In this document: positions 52,929 through 61,149 of the stretch, piece after piece | Layout of the letters: the number at the start of each line of letters is the position of its first letter | How positions within the stretch are numbered: the stretch's first letter is position 1 | From: Gottfriedia sp002574545 | GTDB taxonomy: Bacteria; Bacillota; Bacilli; Bacillales; Bacillaceae_G | Reading direction: 5' to 3' (one strand) | Assembly: GCA_052180195.1 (NCBI GenBank) | Contig: CP197469.1 | Length of the DNA: 64,000 nt | Made by a program: the position numbers and the translations under genes | The notes under the pieces: model-generated | The model's input: only the letters and a program-made list of their open reading frames with translations | What the model was told of the DNA's origin: nothing | Databases searched by the model: none

Positions 52929-53540
52929 CTATATTTCCGAACGAAAAGTTTTACCTAACTTATTTCCGAGACCGAAGTAATGGCGGAAATTATATATTAG
53001 TGGACTCCATTTATTTGGATCGATATGATTTTCTTCAATGATGATCTCATTATGAGCATGTACGTGCAAAACTTGTGTCTCGACAATTGCAAAATCAGGT
53101 GAATGTTCGGGAATACGAATGTGTTTTACAGTTGCCTCGATTTGAATTGGGCATTCCGATATACGTGTAGGTTTTACGGTTTTTGATTCGATAGCGGTTA
53201 ATTTACTGATATCGTATTTTTCTTTTACATATGTAAATCCTATATTTTTCTTAAAATGAGGAACGGGATTTTTTCCGGTATATGGAGCTAACAATTCCAC
53301 ATTCTCCCATAATAAAGGGCTAGGAACATTGATTACACATTCAGGATGTCGCTGTAAATTTTCAATAGCTTTTCCACCAAGTCCAATTCCTAATATGATG
53401 CATTCTCCTAAAGCCCATGAGGAAGACATAGGGCTAATATTAACTGTTTGATCCTCATTTAATGTATTTTGTAAAATCACAGGTGTTCCATAGTATAGAA
53501 TTTTAGGTTGTATTAACTTTGTATTTGTAAAATGACTCAT
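52929..53540 (-). CDS. Flavin reductase family protein (YdfE-like)
   Basis: A 203-aa FMN-binding split-barrel protein: NISPMSSSWALGECIILGIG, then CVINVPSPLLWENVE and the C-terminal FRHYFGLGNKLGKTFRSE. The pair with a divergent ArsR-type regulator matches B. subtilis ydfE-ydfF. AGGAGG precedes the ATG on the minus strand. The physiological substrate is unknown. Confidence 0.85.
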   Translation of the reverse strand: MSHFTNTKLIQPKILYYGTPVILQNTLNEDQTVNISPMSSSWALGECIILGIGLGGKAIENLQRHPECVINVPSPLLWENVELLAPYTGKNPVPHFKKNIGFTYVKEKYDISKLTAIESKTVKPTRISECPIQIEATVKHIRIPEHSPDFAIVETQVLHVHAHNEIIIEENHIDPNKWSPLIYNFRHYFGLGNKLGKTFRSEI

Positions 53541-53642
53541 TGTATTTCCTCCTAATCATTATTTCCTTCAAAATTTATTGTAGAATATAAATAGTTCTAT
53601 TATCATCGAAATATGGATTACATAATGAGAGGAGAATGAAAA

Positions 53643-54329
53643 ATGAATGCAAATCCTAATGTGGCAGTGGTTGCTACACTTGTAAGTGAAAGGTCCCGTG
53701 CGGCAATTTTAACTGTCCTTTTAGATGGAAGATTCCATCCAGCTAGCGAACTGGCATATATGGCTGGAATAAAACCACAAACGGCTAGTTTCCATTTAAC
53801 AAAATTGGTCGATGCGGAAGTAGTGAGCGTAGAAAAACAAGGAAGACATCGATACTATGGTATTCGAAATCAAGAAGTTGCTCAAATAATGGAGACATTA
53901 TTATCACTTGCTCCTCCCATTGAAATCAGGTCTTTAAAACAAGCTACAGAAAATACAGCAATACGTTATGCACGAACGTGTTACGATCATCCGGCTGGAA
54001 AGTTTGGGGTACTATTAACTAATTCTTTAGTTAATTTGGGTGTTATAAGTGAAGAAAGTCAAAGCTTTATTGTGACAAAAAAAGGTGAGAGATTTTTTAC
54101 TGATTTTCAAATTGATCTTGAAAAAATTAAGAAGAAGCGTCGATCATTTTCACATAAATGTATAGATTGGAGTGAAAGACATTACCACCTTGGTGGGGCA
54201 TTGGGAAGTGCTCTTCTAGAAAGATTTATAGAATTAAATTGGATTCAACGTATGCCAAAATCAAGGGCAGTAAAGATAACATTTGAAGGAAAAAAAGGAT
54301 TTAAAGAAACATTTTTATTTGATATTTAA
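53643..54329 (+). CDS. ArsR-type winged-helix regulator (YdfF-like)
   Basis: A 228-aa regulator. Residues ~10-85 form the ArsR HTH (RAAILTVLLDGRFHPASELA and ASFHLTKLVDAEVVSVEKQG). The C-terminal ~130 residues include YDHPAGKFGV and CIDWSERHYHLGGALGSAL, a domain with conserved Cys/His/Trp found in YdfF-like proteins. GAGGAG precedes the ATG. It is divergent from the flavin reductase and probably controls it. Confidence 0.88.
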   Translation: MNANPNVAVVATLVSERSRAAILTVLLDGRFHPASELAYMAGIKPQTASFHLTKLVDAEVVSVEKQGRHRYYGIRNQEVAQIMETLLSLAPPIEIRSLKQATENTAIRYARTCYDHPAGKFGVLLTNSLVNLGVISEESQSFIVTKKGERFFTDFQIDLEKIKKKRRSFSHKCIDWSERHYHLGGALGSALLERFIELNWIQRMPKSRAVKITFEGKKGFKETFLFDI

Positions 54330-54466
54330 CTAACTATTACAACAATCAACCAGAAAAATCCGGATGCATTCAAGTAAAAATATTAATACTTGAAGAGAAT
54401 AAACTTTTAACTTTAGAATAAATATTATATGAAAATATAGACACTGTTGAAATGGGGATTGAGTTA

Positions 54467-54643
54467 ATGAAAGAACGGTCGGAAAAAAGACAGATTGTTC
54501 CAGTTGGTTCAAAAAGTGCTATTACTTTCGGTTCTGCTTTAGCTATTACAATATCTTGGAGTATTCATAAATCGGTTCTATGGGCAATAATTCACGGTTT
54601 TTTTAGTTGGTTTTACGTTATTTATTATGTTTTTACAAGGTAA
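54467..54643 (+). CDS. Small membrane protein of unknown function
   Basis: A 58-aa protein with charged N terminus (MKERSEKRQIVPVGSKSAIT) and two hydrophobic segments (FGSALAITISWSIHKS and VLWAIIHGFFSWFYVIYYV). Similar short proteins are widespread in Bacillus genomes. ATG 54467 lies 9 bases after GGGG; ATG 54452 is in front of it and less likely. It stands just upstream of the histidine operon promoter. Confidence 0.65.
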   Translation: MKERSEKRQIVPVGSKSAITFGSALAITISWSIHKSVLWAIIHGFFSWFYVIYYVFTR

Positions 54644-54771
54644 AATGTACGTTCAATATTTTACTATAATAACCAGTTGTTAGTAGAAAAAACAGATATT
54701 CATTCAATAGATTCAAAAAATTAAAAAACGTTAATGAAAACCCTTTCAGATTTTTTATTTTTTAAAAGGGA

Positions 54772-54800
54772 TTGACAATTTATAACAAATTCATTAAGAT
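54772..54800 (+). promoter_or_regulatory. Histidine operon promoter
   Basis: TTGACA (54772-54777) and TAAGAT (54795-54800) with a 17-base spacer. Transcription would start near 54807, giving a ~220-base leader before hisZ. Confidence 0.8.
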
Positions 54801-54833
54801 GAATAAAAATAAAACGAAAAAGGAGACATGAAC

Positions 54834-54890
54834 ATGTTTTTCGCACGCACGAATAATGGGCTACAACATCATCATCCACCCAGGGTTTGA
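54834..54890 (+). CDS. hisL: His-rich leader peptide of the histidine operon
   Basis: An 18-aa ORF (MFFARTNNGLQHHHPPRV) with AAAAAGGAG 8 bases upstream of ATG 54834; an ATG at 54828 would add two residues but is too close to the ribosome site. Three consecutive CAT His codons at 54867-54875 are followed by two Pro codons. The ORF ends inside the 5' arm of a long hairpin and about 70 bases before a strong terminator. This is the form of an attenuation leader peptide: stalling at His codons would report low charged tRNA-His. The symbol is used by analogy with enteric hisL. Confidence 0.75.
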   Translation: MFFARTNNGLQHHHPPRV

Positions 54891-54926
54891 ATCTATGGAC
54901 AAAAATTGACCATAGATACAAGCCCT
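54882..54926 (+). promoter_or_regulatory. Leader hairpin overlapping the end of the His leader ORF
   Basis: 54882-54898 pairs with 54910-54926 over 17 positions, with one mismatch and one G-U. A translating ribosome that reaches the stop codon would block it. GATACAAGC (54915-54923) in its 3' arm can pair instead with GCTTGTGTC (54947-54955), and GCACGA (54847-54852) with TCGTGC (54954-54959), so alternative folds exist. Confidence 0.65.
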
Positions 54927-54962
54927 CTTCGTGTTACGAAAAAGGTGCTTGTGTCGTGCCAG

Positions 54963-55006
54963 AAGGCCATACAGGCATTTAACCTGTATGGCCTTTTTGT
55001 TTTTTC
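54963..55006 (+). terminator. Attenuator terminator upstream of hisZ
   Basis: A 13-bp perfect stem AAGGCCATACAGG/CCTGTATGGCCTT, 7-base loop, then TTTGTTTTTT. It stands 20 bases before the hisZ start and would abort the operon unless prevented. Confidence 0.9.
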
Positions 55007-55025
55007 TAGAAGGGGGAATGTTCAA

Positions 55026-55943
55026 TTGGATGGGAAATTAAAGCAGTCATTAGTCAATTATCAATATAAAAGAAAAATGGAAGATTATGCACTAGAACGA
55101 GGATATATCCCATTTCATCCTCAATTATTTGAAGAATATGATTCATTTTCAAGTCGAAATCCAAGATTAGCTAGAGAAGATTTAGTTGTTGTTTTAACAC
55201 GGTTACAGCAAATTTTATTGTTAAGACCTGATTTAACAAGTGCACTGATGAAAGAAATTTATCCAATCGCACTGAAGGAAGAGAAATGTAAAGTATTTTA
55301 TCAATCAACAATTTATCGGAATAATGGGGTGGAACTTGAAGAAATTAATCAATTTGGAATTGAAAATTTAGGTCGAATTACGGAAGAATCTGAAATAGAA
55401 GTAGTTATTATGGCAATTGATTTATTAAGTAATGTTCCATTTATTTTAGAAATCGGTCATACAGGGTTTATCGACGGATTATTTAAAGAATGTAATTTAA
55501 CTGAGTCGCAAAAAAATAAATTAAAAAAGCTAATTTATTTAAAAAACATAGATGAATTAGAACGATTTATTCAGTCAATTAATTTACCATTTCAAGCTAG
55601 GAATGTTTTTGAACAGTTATTTAGTTTACAAGGTAAAGGAGAAAAGCTACATTCATTACTGAAAAGCTTAGTATTAAATAATGAAATGGAAAATGCTGTT
55701 GAAAAGGTAATCAAATTTCAAGAAATTAGTCCAAATATTCTTCTCGATTTATCAATTGTAAATGAATTTGATTATTATGACGGAATCGTTTTTAAAGGGT
55801 ATTATGATCAGTTAAATAAAGAGGTTTTAAGTGGAGGACGCTATCTTCTGGTGTCTGAAGATTCGGAAAACAGCATTGATGCAATCGGATTTTCGATCGA
55901 TACAAATGCTTGGATAACTTGTCAAATGAGGGATGTAAAGTGA
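55026..55943 (+). CDS. hisZ: ATP phosphoribosyltransferase regulatory subunit HisZ (short form)
   Basis: A 305-aa HisRS-like protein that activates the short HisG and confers histidine feedback. Motif-2-like ILLLRPDLTSALMKEIYP and CKVFYQSTIYRN, and motif-3-like FDYYDGIVFKGYY...SGGRYLL, DAIGFSID, are present. It is about 85 residues shorter than usual HisZ (~390 aa), lacking the N-terminal LGxRDxLP segment and having a reduced middle. The TTG start has AAGGGGG 9 bases upstream; upstream codons run back through the attenuator and are not coding. Its TGA overlaps the GTG of hisG. Confidence 0.85.
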   Translation: MDGKLKQSLVNYQYKRKMEDYALERGYIPFHPQLFEEYDSFSSRNPRLAREDLVVVLTRLQQILLLRPDLTSALMKEIYPIALKEEKCKVFYQSTIYRNNGVELEEINQFGIENLGRITEESEIEVVIMAIDLLSNVPFILEIGHTGFIDGLFKECNLTESQKNKLKKLIYLKNIDELERFIQSINLPFQARNVFEQLFSLQGKGEKLHSLLKSLVLNNEMENAVEKVIKFQEISPNILLDLSIVNEFDYYDGIVFKGYYDQLNKEVLSGGRYLLVSEDSENSIDAIGFSIDTNAWITCQMRDVK

Positions 55944-56587
55944 GTTGGCTAACAGTTGCAGTTGCAAAAGGAAGACTTGAAGATGAAGTCATTAAAATAT
56001 TAAGTCAATCTGGTTACAAAAAAGTAATTGATTCTAAAACTAGAAAACTAATTTTTGAAGATGAGTTACAAAAAATTAAATATTTAGTAGTAAAACCAGT
56101 GGATGTCGCTACATATGTTGAGCGAGGAGTTTGCGATCTTGGCTTTGTAGGAAAAGACATTCTGTTAGAACAAGAGAAAGATGTCTATGAGTTGATGGAT
56201 TTAGAACTAGGAAAATGCATTTTTGCTGCAGCGGGTTTTCCAGGAACGTTAATTGATCGAGGTGATGAAACGTTAAGAGTTGCGACAAAATATCCAAATA
56301 TTACTTCGAAGTATTTCCAGTTTAGGCAAAATATTGAACTGATTTATTTAAACGGTTCTGTTGAATTAGCACCAATTGTAGGCATGTCAGATATTATTGT
56401 TGATTTAGTCGAAACAGGAAGTACTTTAAAAGCAAATGGATTAGTTATTTTAGAAGAAATGATTCCAATCAGTGCTAGAGTGATTTCAAATCGTGTTAGT
56501 TATCGATTTAACTATTTCCGTATTACTGAATTTATCGAAAAAATTAAGAAGGGTAGGAACATATATGCTGGAAATTTTATCGATTAA
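55940..56587 (+). CDS. hisG: ATP phosphoribosyltransferase, catalytic subunit (short form)
   Basis: A 215-aa HisG short form, first enzyme of histidine synthesis (ATP + PRPP). Motifs are VAVAKGRLEDEVIKIL, DLGFVGKDILLE and the PRPP loop IVDLVETGSTLKANGL. Lacking the C-terminal ACT-like domain of long HisG, it needs HisZ. The GTG start at 55940 overlaps the hisZ stop (GTGA), and the 3' end overlaps hisD by 23 bases. Confidence 0.94.
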   Translation: MSWLTVAVAKGRLEDEVIKILSQSGYKKVIDSKTRKLIFEDELQKIKYLVVKPVDVATYVERGVCDLGFVGKDILLEQEKDVYELMDLELGKCIFAAAGFPGTLIDRGDETLRVATKYPNITSKYFQFRQNIELIYLNGSVELAPIVGMSDIIVDLVETGSTLKANGLVILEEMIPISARVISNRVSYRFNYFRITEFIEKIKKGRNIYAGNFID

Positions 56588-57854
56588 TCAAAAAAGCGAA
56601 AAACTTGAAAGTATTATAAACCGAACGAATTTGCCCACTGTTGAGATCACAAAAAGTGTAGAAAAGATTTTATTAAATGTGAAAGAAAATGGTGATGAAG
56701 CGGTACGTCAGTATTCTTTAATTTATGATGAGGTGAAACTAAAAAGTTTTGAAGTAAGTGAAGATGAGTTTAATGAAGCCCTAAAACAAACCGATGAAAA
56801 CTTAATCAATGCATTAATTGAAGCTAAGAAAAATATAGAGACTTATCATGAAAAGCAACTGCAAGATGGATATAAAATAAATGAAAAAAATTCATATGTT
56901 CAACAAATCATAAATCCGATTGAAAGAGTTGGTGTGTATATTCCAGGAGGAAAAGCGGCATACCCATCAACCGTATTAATGAATGTAATTCCTGCCAAAA
57001 TAGCAGGAGTGAATGAGATTGTCATTGTAACGCCACCAAATAAAGAAGGAAAAATTAAGCCTTCCATTCTAGTTGCTGCAAAATTAGCTGGTGTTACAAA
57101 AGTATTAAAAATTGGTGGAGCGCAAGCAATCGGGGCACTGGCGTATGGAACTGAAACAATTGAAAAAGTAGACAAAATAGTTGGTCCAGGAAATATTTAT
57201 GTGGCGCTTGCTAAGAAAAGCGTTTCGGGAATAGTAGGAATTGATATGGTTGCAGGCCCAACTGAAGTTGTCATTTTAGCAGATGAAACAGCCAATCCAA
57301 GATTTATTGCAGCTGACTTAATGGCACAGGCAGAACATGATGAAATGGCATCTAGTATTGTGATTACGAATTCAGAAGAGTTTGCCCAAAAAATACAGCA
57401 AGAAATACCAAACTTATTAGACGAACAGCCGAGAAAAGAAATTATTAAAAGCTCATTCGAAAATTATGGAGCCATTATCGTCGTTCAAACAATCGAGGAA
57501 GGAATTGAACTTATTAATAAGCTAGCGCCTGAACATCTTGAACTAATGATAAAAAAGCCAGAGTCGATCGTTCATAAAGTGAAAAATGCTGGTGCTATAT
57601 TTTTAGGAGATTATACTCCAGAGCCTGTTGGCGATTACTTTGCGGGAACGAATCATACATTACCGACTAGCGGAACTGCAAGATTCACCTCGCCATTAAA
57701 TGTAAATGATTTTCAGAAGAAAACATCCGTTGTTTACTACAATAAGGCGGCCTTAAGTGAAGCAAGAAAACATATTGAATTGATCGCAGAGGAAGAAGGA
57801 CTATATGGTCACGGTAAAGCAATTAGTATTCGATTTGAGGAGGATTCAAAGTGA
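56565..57854 (+). CDS. hisD: Histidinol dehydrogenase
   Basis: A 429-aa zinc enzyme catalysing the last two oxidations, histidinol to histidine. Motifs are RVGVYIPGGKAAYPSTVLMN, KIGGAQAIGALAYGTETI, IVGPGNIYVALAKK, MVAGPTEVVI, AEHDEMA (catalytic Glu/His), LAPEHLEL, and PVGDYFAGTNHTLPTSGTAR. I chose the ATG at 56565, which has AAGGGTAGGA upstream and lies within the hisG end. Its stop overlaps hisB (GTGA). Confidence 0.95.
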   Translation: MLEILSINQKSEKLESIINRTNLPTVEITKSVEKILLNVKENGDEAVRQYSLIYDEVKLKSFEVSEDEFNEALKQTDENLINALIEAKKNIETYHEKQLQDGYKINEKNSYVQQIINPIERVGVYIPGGKAAYPSTVLMNVIPAKIAGVNEIVIVTPPNKEGKIKPSILVAAKLAGVTKVLKIGGAQAIGALAYGTETIEKVDKIVGPGNIYVALAKKSVSGIVGIDMVAGPTEVVILADETANPRFIAADLMAQAEHDEMASSIVITNSEEFAQKIQQEIPNLLDEQPRKEIIKSSFENYGAIIVVQTIEEGIELINKLAPEHLELMIKKPESIVHKVKNAGAIFLGDYTPEPVGDYFAGTNHTLPTSGTARFTSPLNVNDFQKKTSVVYYNKAALSEARKHIELIAEEEGLYGHGKAISIRFEEDSK

Positions 57855-58429
57855 GAACTGCATCGATCACAAGACAAACAAATGAAACAAATATTCGATT
57901 GAAACTAAATTTAGATGGTGATGGAGAAAGTACGATTCAAACTGGTATTGGCTTTTTAGACCATATGTTAACGTTATTTTCATTCCATAGTGGCATTAAT
58001 TTAGAAGTATTTTGTGAGGGGGATCTTGAAGTAGATGATCATCACACAACAGAGGATGTTGGGATCGCATTAGGTAAAGCTTTATTAATTGCGTTAGATG
58101 AAAAATTTGGCATTAATCGTTACGGCTCATGTTATATTCCGATGGATGAAACATTAGCTAGAGTAGTCGTCGATTTTAGTGGCAGACCGTATCTTGTTTA
58201 TAATGATAAAACGGTGAGAGAACGTATTGGAATGATTGATACACAGAATTTTAAAGAATTTTTTAAAGCATTAAGCTCCGAAGCTAAAATGAATTGTCAT
58301 ATGGAAGTTTTATATGGAGAAAATGATCACCACAAAATTGAAGCTTTATTTAAAGCATTTGGTAGAGCGGTTAAACAAGCAGTTGAAGTAACTTCGACTA
58401 AATTACCTTCAACGAAAGGAATGTTATAA
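57851..58429 (+). CDS. hisB: Imidazoleglycerol-phosphate dehydratase
   Basis: A 192-aa monofunctional HisB dehydratase. The manganese-binding His-rich motifs DDHHTTEDVGIALGKAL and CHMEVLYGENDHHKIEALFK (sequence pieces of the two repeats), plus GIGFLDHML at the N terminus, are complete. It starts at GTG 57851 within the hisD stop, with GAGGA upstream. The next gene starts directly after its TAA. Confidence 0.95.
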   Translation: MRTASITRQTNETNIRLKLNLDGDGESTIQTGIGFLDHMLTLFSFHSGINLEVFCEGDLEVDDHHTTEDVGIALGKALLIALDEKFGINRYGSCYIPMDETLARVVVDFSGRPYLVYNDKTVRERIGMIDTQNFKEFFKALSSEAKMNCHMEVLYGENDHHKIEALFKAFGRAVKQAVEVTSTKLPSTKGML

Positions 58430-59053
58430 GTGAATATTATTATTGATTATGGTGTAGGTAATTTAGATTCATTAAAAAGAGCATGTGAGGAAATTGATTT
58501 TCCTGTGGTTATTACAAATGAAATTGAAGTAATCAAGCAAGCATCATCTATTATTCTACCAGGTGTTGGCGCATATGAAGCAGCGATGAACGAATTAAAT
58601 CGACTTGGTTTAGTAGATTGTATAAAGTTAAAGGCAAAAAGCGGTACACCGATTTTAGGAATTTGCCTAGGAATGCAATTATTATATGAATTTAGTGAAG
58701 AAAACTTCGGAGCAAGTGGGCTAGGCTTAATTAAAGGTTATGTAAAACGTATACCTGACATCGTAAAAGTACCACATATGGGCTGGAACAATCTAAATTT
58801 TACTAAACAAGAATCATTTTTAAAATATGTAAATGAAGGTGAGTATGTCTATTTTGTACATTCATTTTATATAAGTTCAACAAATGAAGAGCTTTTAGCT
58901 TATTCCGACTATGGAGTGAAGATTCCAGCGATTGTTAAATCCGGTAATATTTACGGAATGCAATTTCACCCTGAAAAAAGCGCAGAAACTGGTCTAAATT
59001 TATTAAAAGCATTTAAGGAGATGTGTTTATATGATTCTATATCCAGCAATTGA
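58430..59053 (+). CDS. hisH: Imidazole glycerol phosphate synthase, glutaminase subunit
   Basis: A 207-aa class I glutamine amidotransferase that feeds ammonia to HisF. The nucleophile Cys lies in ILGICLGMQLLYE; the His and Glu lie in MQFHPEKSAETG; the oxyanion strand is ILPGVGAYEAAM. It starts at GTG 58430 immediately after hisB and overlaps hisA by 23 bases. Confidence 0.94.
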   Translation: MNIIIDYGVGNLDSLKRACEEIDFPVVITNEIEVIKQASSIILPGVGAYEAAMNELNRLGLVDCIKLKAKSGTPILGICLGMQLLYEFSEENFGASGLGLIKGYVKRIPDIVKVPHMGWNNLNFTKQESFLKYVNEGEYVYFVHSFYISSTNEELLAYSDYGVKIPAIVKSGNIYGMQFHPEKSAETGLNLLKAFKEMCLYDSISSN

Positions 59054-59762
59054 TTTAAAGGACGGTAACTGCGTTCGCCTTGAGCAAGGGGACTTTAATA
59101 AGAAAGTAATTTATAAGAGTTCACCACTTGAAGTCGCGTTAGATTTTGAAAAAGCAGGTGCAAAAGTATTACACATTGTTGATTTAGATGGAGCTAGAAC
59201 AGGAGAAAGGAAAAATGCACAAATTATAAAAGAAATCGTTCAAAATACGAATTTAAACATTCAGTTAGGTGGAGGAATAAGATCACTTGATTCGATTTCA
59301 TTTTGGTTAGAATTAGGTGTTGAAAAAGTAATTTTAGGTACAGCTGCTATTAATAATAGACAACTTTTAGAACAAGCGGTTTTACAATACGGTGATCGAA
59401 TCATTGTAGGAGTAGATGCAAAAAACAGTTTTGTAGCCATAAATGGTTGGGAAGAGTCGACTAATCAAGATAGCTTTGAATTTTGTAAACTGCTAGAGTT
59501 GCTTGGTGTGAAAACAGTCGTATACACTGATATATCAAAGGACGGCATGCTTTGTGGACCTAATTTAGAAGCATATAAAAGATTAGCTGAAGAAACAAAT
59601 TTAAATATTATCGCATCAGGTGGAGTGAGCTCAATCAATGATTTGAAGTCCCTTTGCAAGTTAAATATTTATGGTGCGATTTCAGGTAAAGCTTTATATG
59701 AAGGAAAATTTACAGTTGAGGAGGCACTTAAATGCTTGCAAGAAGAATTATACCGTGCTTAG
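59031..59762 (+). CDS. hisA: ProFAR isomerase HisA
   Basis: A 243-aa TIM barrel catalysing the Amadori rearrangement of ProFAR. Catalytic Asp8 is in YPAIDLKDGNCVRL, and the second Asp is in YTDISKDGMLCGPN. Phosphate loops LGGGIRS and IASGGVSS are visible. It starts inside hisH with AAGGAGATG upstream, and overlaps hisF by 31 bases, an unusually long overlap for the operon. Confidence 0.95.
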   Translation: MILYPAIDLKDGNCVRLEQGDFNKKVIYKSSPLEVALDFEKAGAKVLHIVDLDGARTGERKNAQIIKEIVQNTNLNIQLGGGIRSLDSISFWLELGVEKVILGTAAINNRQLLEQAVLQYGDRIIVGVDAKNSFVAINGWEESTNQDSFEFCKLLELLGVKTVVYTDISKDGMLCGPNLEAYKRLAEETNLNIIASGGVSSINDLKSLCKLNIYGAISGKALYEGKFTVEEALKCLQEELYRA

Positions 59763-60490
59763 ACGTTCGTAATGGACGAGTTGTGAAAGGAAAACAGTTT
59801 TCAAGTATTCAAGATGTAGACTCTCCTACGAAACTAGGAAAATATTATAGTGATAATGGTGCTGACGAGTTAGTCTTTTATGATATTACAGCCTCAAATG
59901 AAGAAAGAGATATATCATTGCAATTTGTTTCAGAAGTAGCGAAACAATTGCGTATTCCTTTCAGTGTTGGAGGTGGGGTACGGTCGATTGATGATTTTAC
60001 GAAACTATTAAGAAATGGAGCCGATAAAGTCTCAATCAATTCTGCTGCAATTTTAAATCCGACTTTAATTAAGGAAGCATCTGATCGTTTTGGATCACAA
60101 TGTGTTGTGCTTTCAATTGATGCAAAGTTAAATAAAGATGGCAATTATAAAGTGTATATAAATGGTGGCCGAAAAGAGACTGAATGGGACGCAGTCGATT
60201 GGGCAAAAAAAGGTGTGGAACTTGGAGCGGGTGAAATTGTTTTAAATAGTATTGATGAAGACGGGATGAAAAGAGGATTTGATATAAGATTGCTTCAAAA
60301 AATTACTAATGCGGTTAATGTTCCCGTTATCGCATCAGGTGGCGCTGGTAAAGTAGAACACTTTTATGATGCGATTGAATATGCAAATGTCGATGGCGTT
60401 TTAGCTGCATCAGTATTTCATTTTGGAGAGATCAAAATTAGTGAATTAAAAGACTATTTAAATGAAAAAAATATTCCAGTTCGACTATAG
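59732..60490 (+). CDS. hisF: Imidazole glycerol phosphate synthase, cyclase subunit
   Basis: A 252-aa TIM barrel forming IGP and AICAR from PRFAR with ammonia from HisH. Asp11 is in RIIPCLDVRNGRVVKG and Asp130 in VVLSIDAKLN; further motifs are SVGGGVRSIDDF and LNSIDEDGMKRGFD, plus IASGGAGKVEHF. GAGGAGG lies within hisA upstream of the ATG. Confidence 0.96.
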   Translation: MLARRIIPCLDVRNGRVVKGKQFSSIQDVDSPTKLGKYYSDNGADELVFYDITASNEERDISLQFVSEVAKQLRIPFSVGGGVRSIDDFTKLLRNGADKVSINSAAILNPTLIKEASDRFGSQCVVLSIDAKLNKDGNYKVYINGGRKETEWDAVDWAKKGVELGAGEIVLNSIDEDGMKRGFDIRLLQKITNAVNVPVIASGGAGKVEHFYDAIEYANVDGVLAASVFHFGEIKISELKDYLNEKNIPVRL

Positions 60491-60501
60491 GAGGAGAAAA
60501 C

Positions 60502-61149
60502 ATGTTTTTTGATATCGAAAAAATTCGCTTTAATGAACAAGGTTTAGTACCAGCAATTGTGCAAGATATTGATACGAAAGAAGTATTAATGTTAGCCTAT
60601 ATGAATAATGAGTCCATTAAACTCACACTCGAAACTGGATTTGCAACATTTTTTAGTAGAAGTCGTAAGTCAATTTGGAAAAAAGGGGAAACGTCGGGGA
60701 ATCTGCAATATGTTAAATCAATTTCCTATGATTGTGACCAAGATTCAATTTTACTACAGGTTGAACAAGTCGGTGTAGCTTGCCACACAGGAAGCTATAG
60801 TTGTTTTTCAGAAAAATTGACTTTAAAACAAGAAAAAAATATTGTTCAAAATAAATCATTAAGTCATCTGCCAAATCTTTATGAAACGATACGAGATCGA
60901 AAAGAGAATCCAATTGAAGGGTCTTATACAACCTATTTATTTAATCAAGGTATTGATAAAATCTTGAAAAAAGTAGGGGAAGAGACAAGTGAAGTAATTA
61001 TTGGTGCTAAAAATGAAGGAACTGAAGAATTAATTTATGAAATTAGTGATTTAGTCTATCACACTTTGGTTTTAATGGTTGAAAAAGGAATAAAACTTGA
61101 AGAGGTAAACAATTGCTTAATTAATAGGAAGGAGAAAGTAAAATCTTGA
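60502..61149 (+). CDS. hisI: Bifunctional phosphoribosyl-AMP cyclohydrolase / phosphoribosyl-ATP pyrophosphatase
   Basis: A 215-aa HisIE fusion. HisI domain (about 1-115): VLMLAYMNNESIKLTLETG, SRSRKSIWKKGETSGN, SISYDCDQDSILLQVEQVG and CHTGSYSCF, with the zinc cysteines. HisE domain (about 120-215): LYETIRDRKENPIEGSYT and KKVGEETSEVIIGAKNEG. GGAGGAG precedes the ATG. It catalyses steps 2 and 3 of histidine synthesis. Confidence 0.95.
   Translation: MFFDIEKIRFNEQGLVPAIVQDIDTKEVLMLAYMNNESIKLTLETGFATFFSRSRKSIWKKGETSGNLQYVKSISYDCDQDSILLQVEQVGVACHTGSYSCFSEKLTLKQEKNIVQNKSLSHLPNLYETIRDRKENPIEGSYTTYLFNQGIDKILKKVGEETSEVIIGAKNEGTEELIYEISDLVYHTLVLMVEKGIKLEEVNNCLINRKEKVKS

Noticed and set aside
54906..55025. 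N-terminal extension of hisZ by 40 codons
   Set aside because: It would read through the attenuator terminator; AGAAGGGGG and TTG 55026 give a better start, and the extra residues do not resemble HisZ.
54807..55025. T-box leader for the his operon
   Set aside because: No T-box sequence (AANNAGGGTGGNACCGCG type) or specifier-loop structure; the HHH leader ORF explains the region better.
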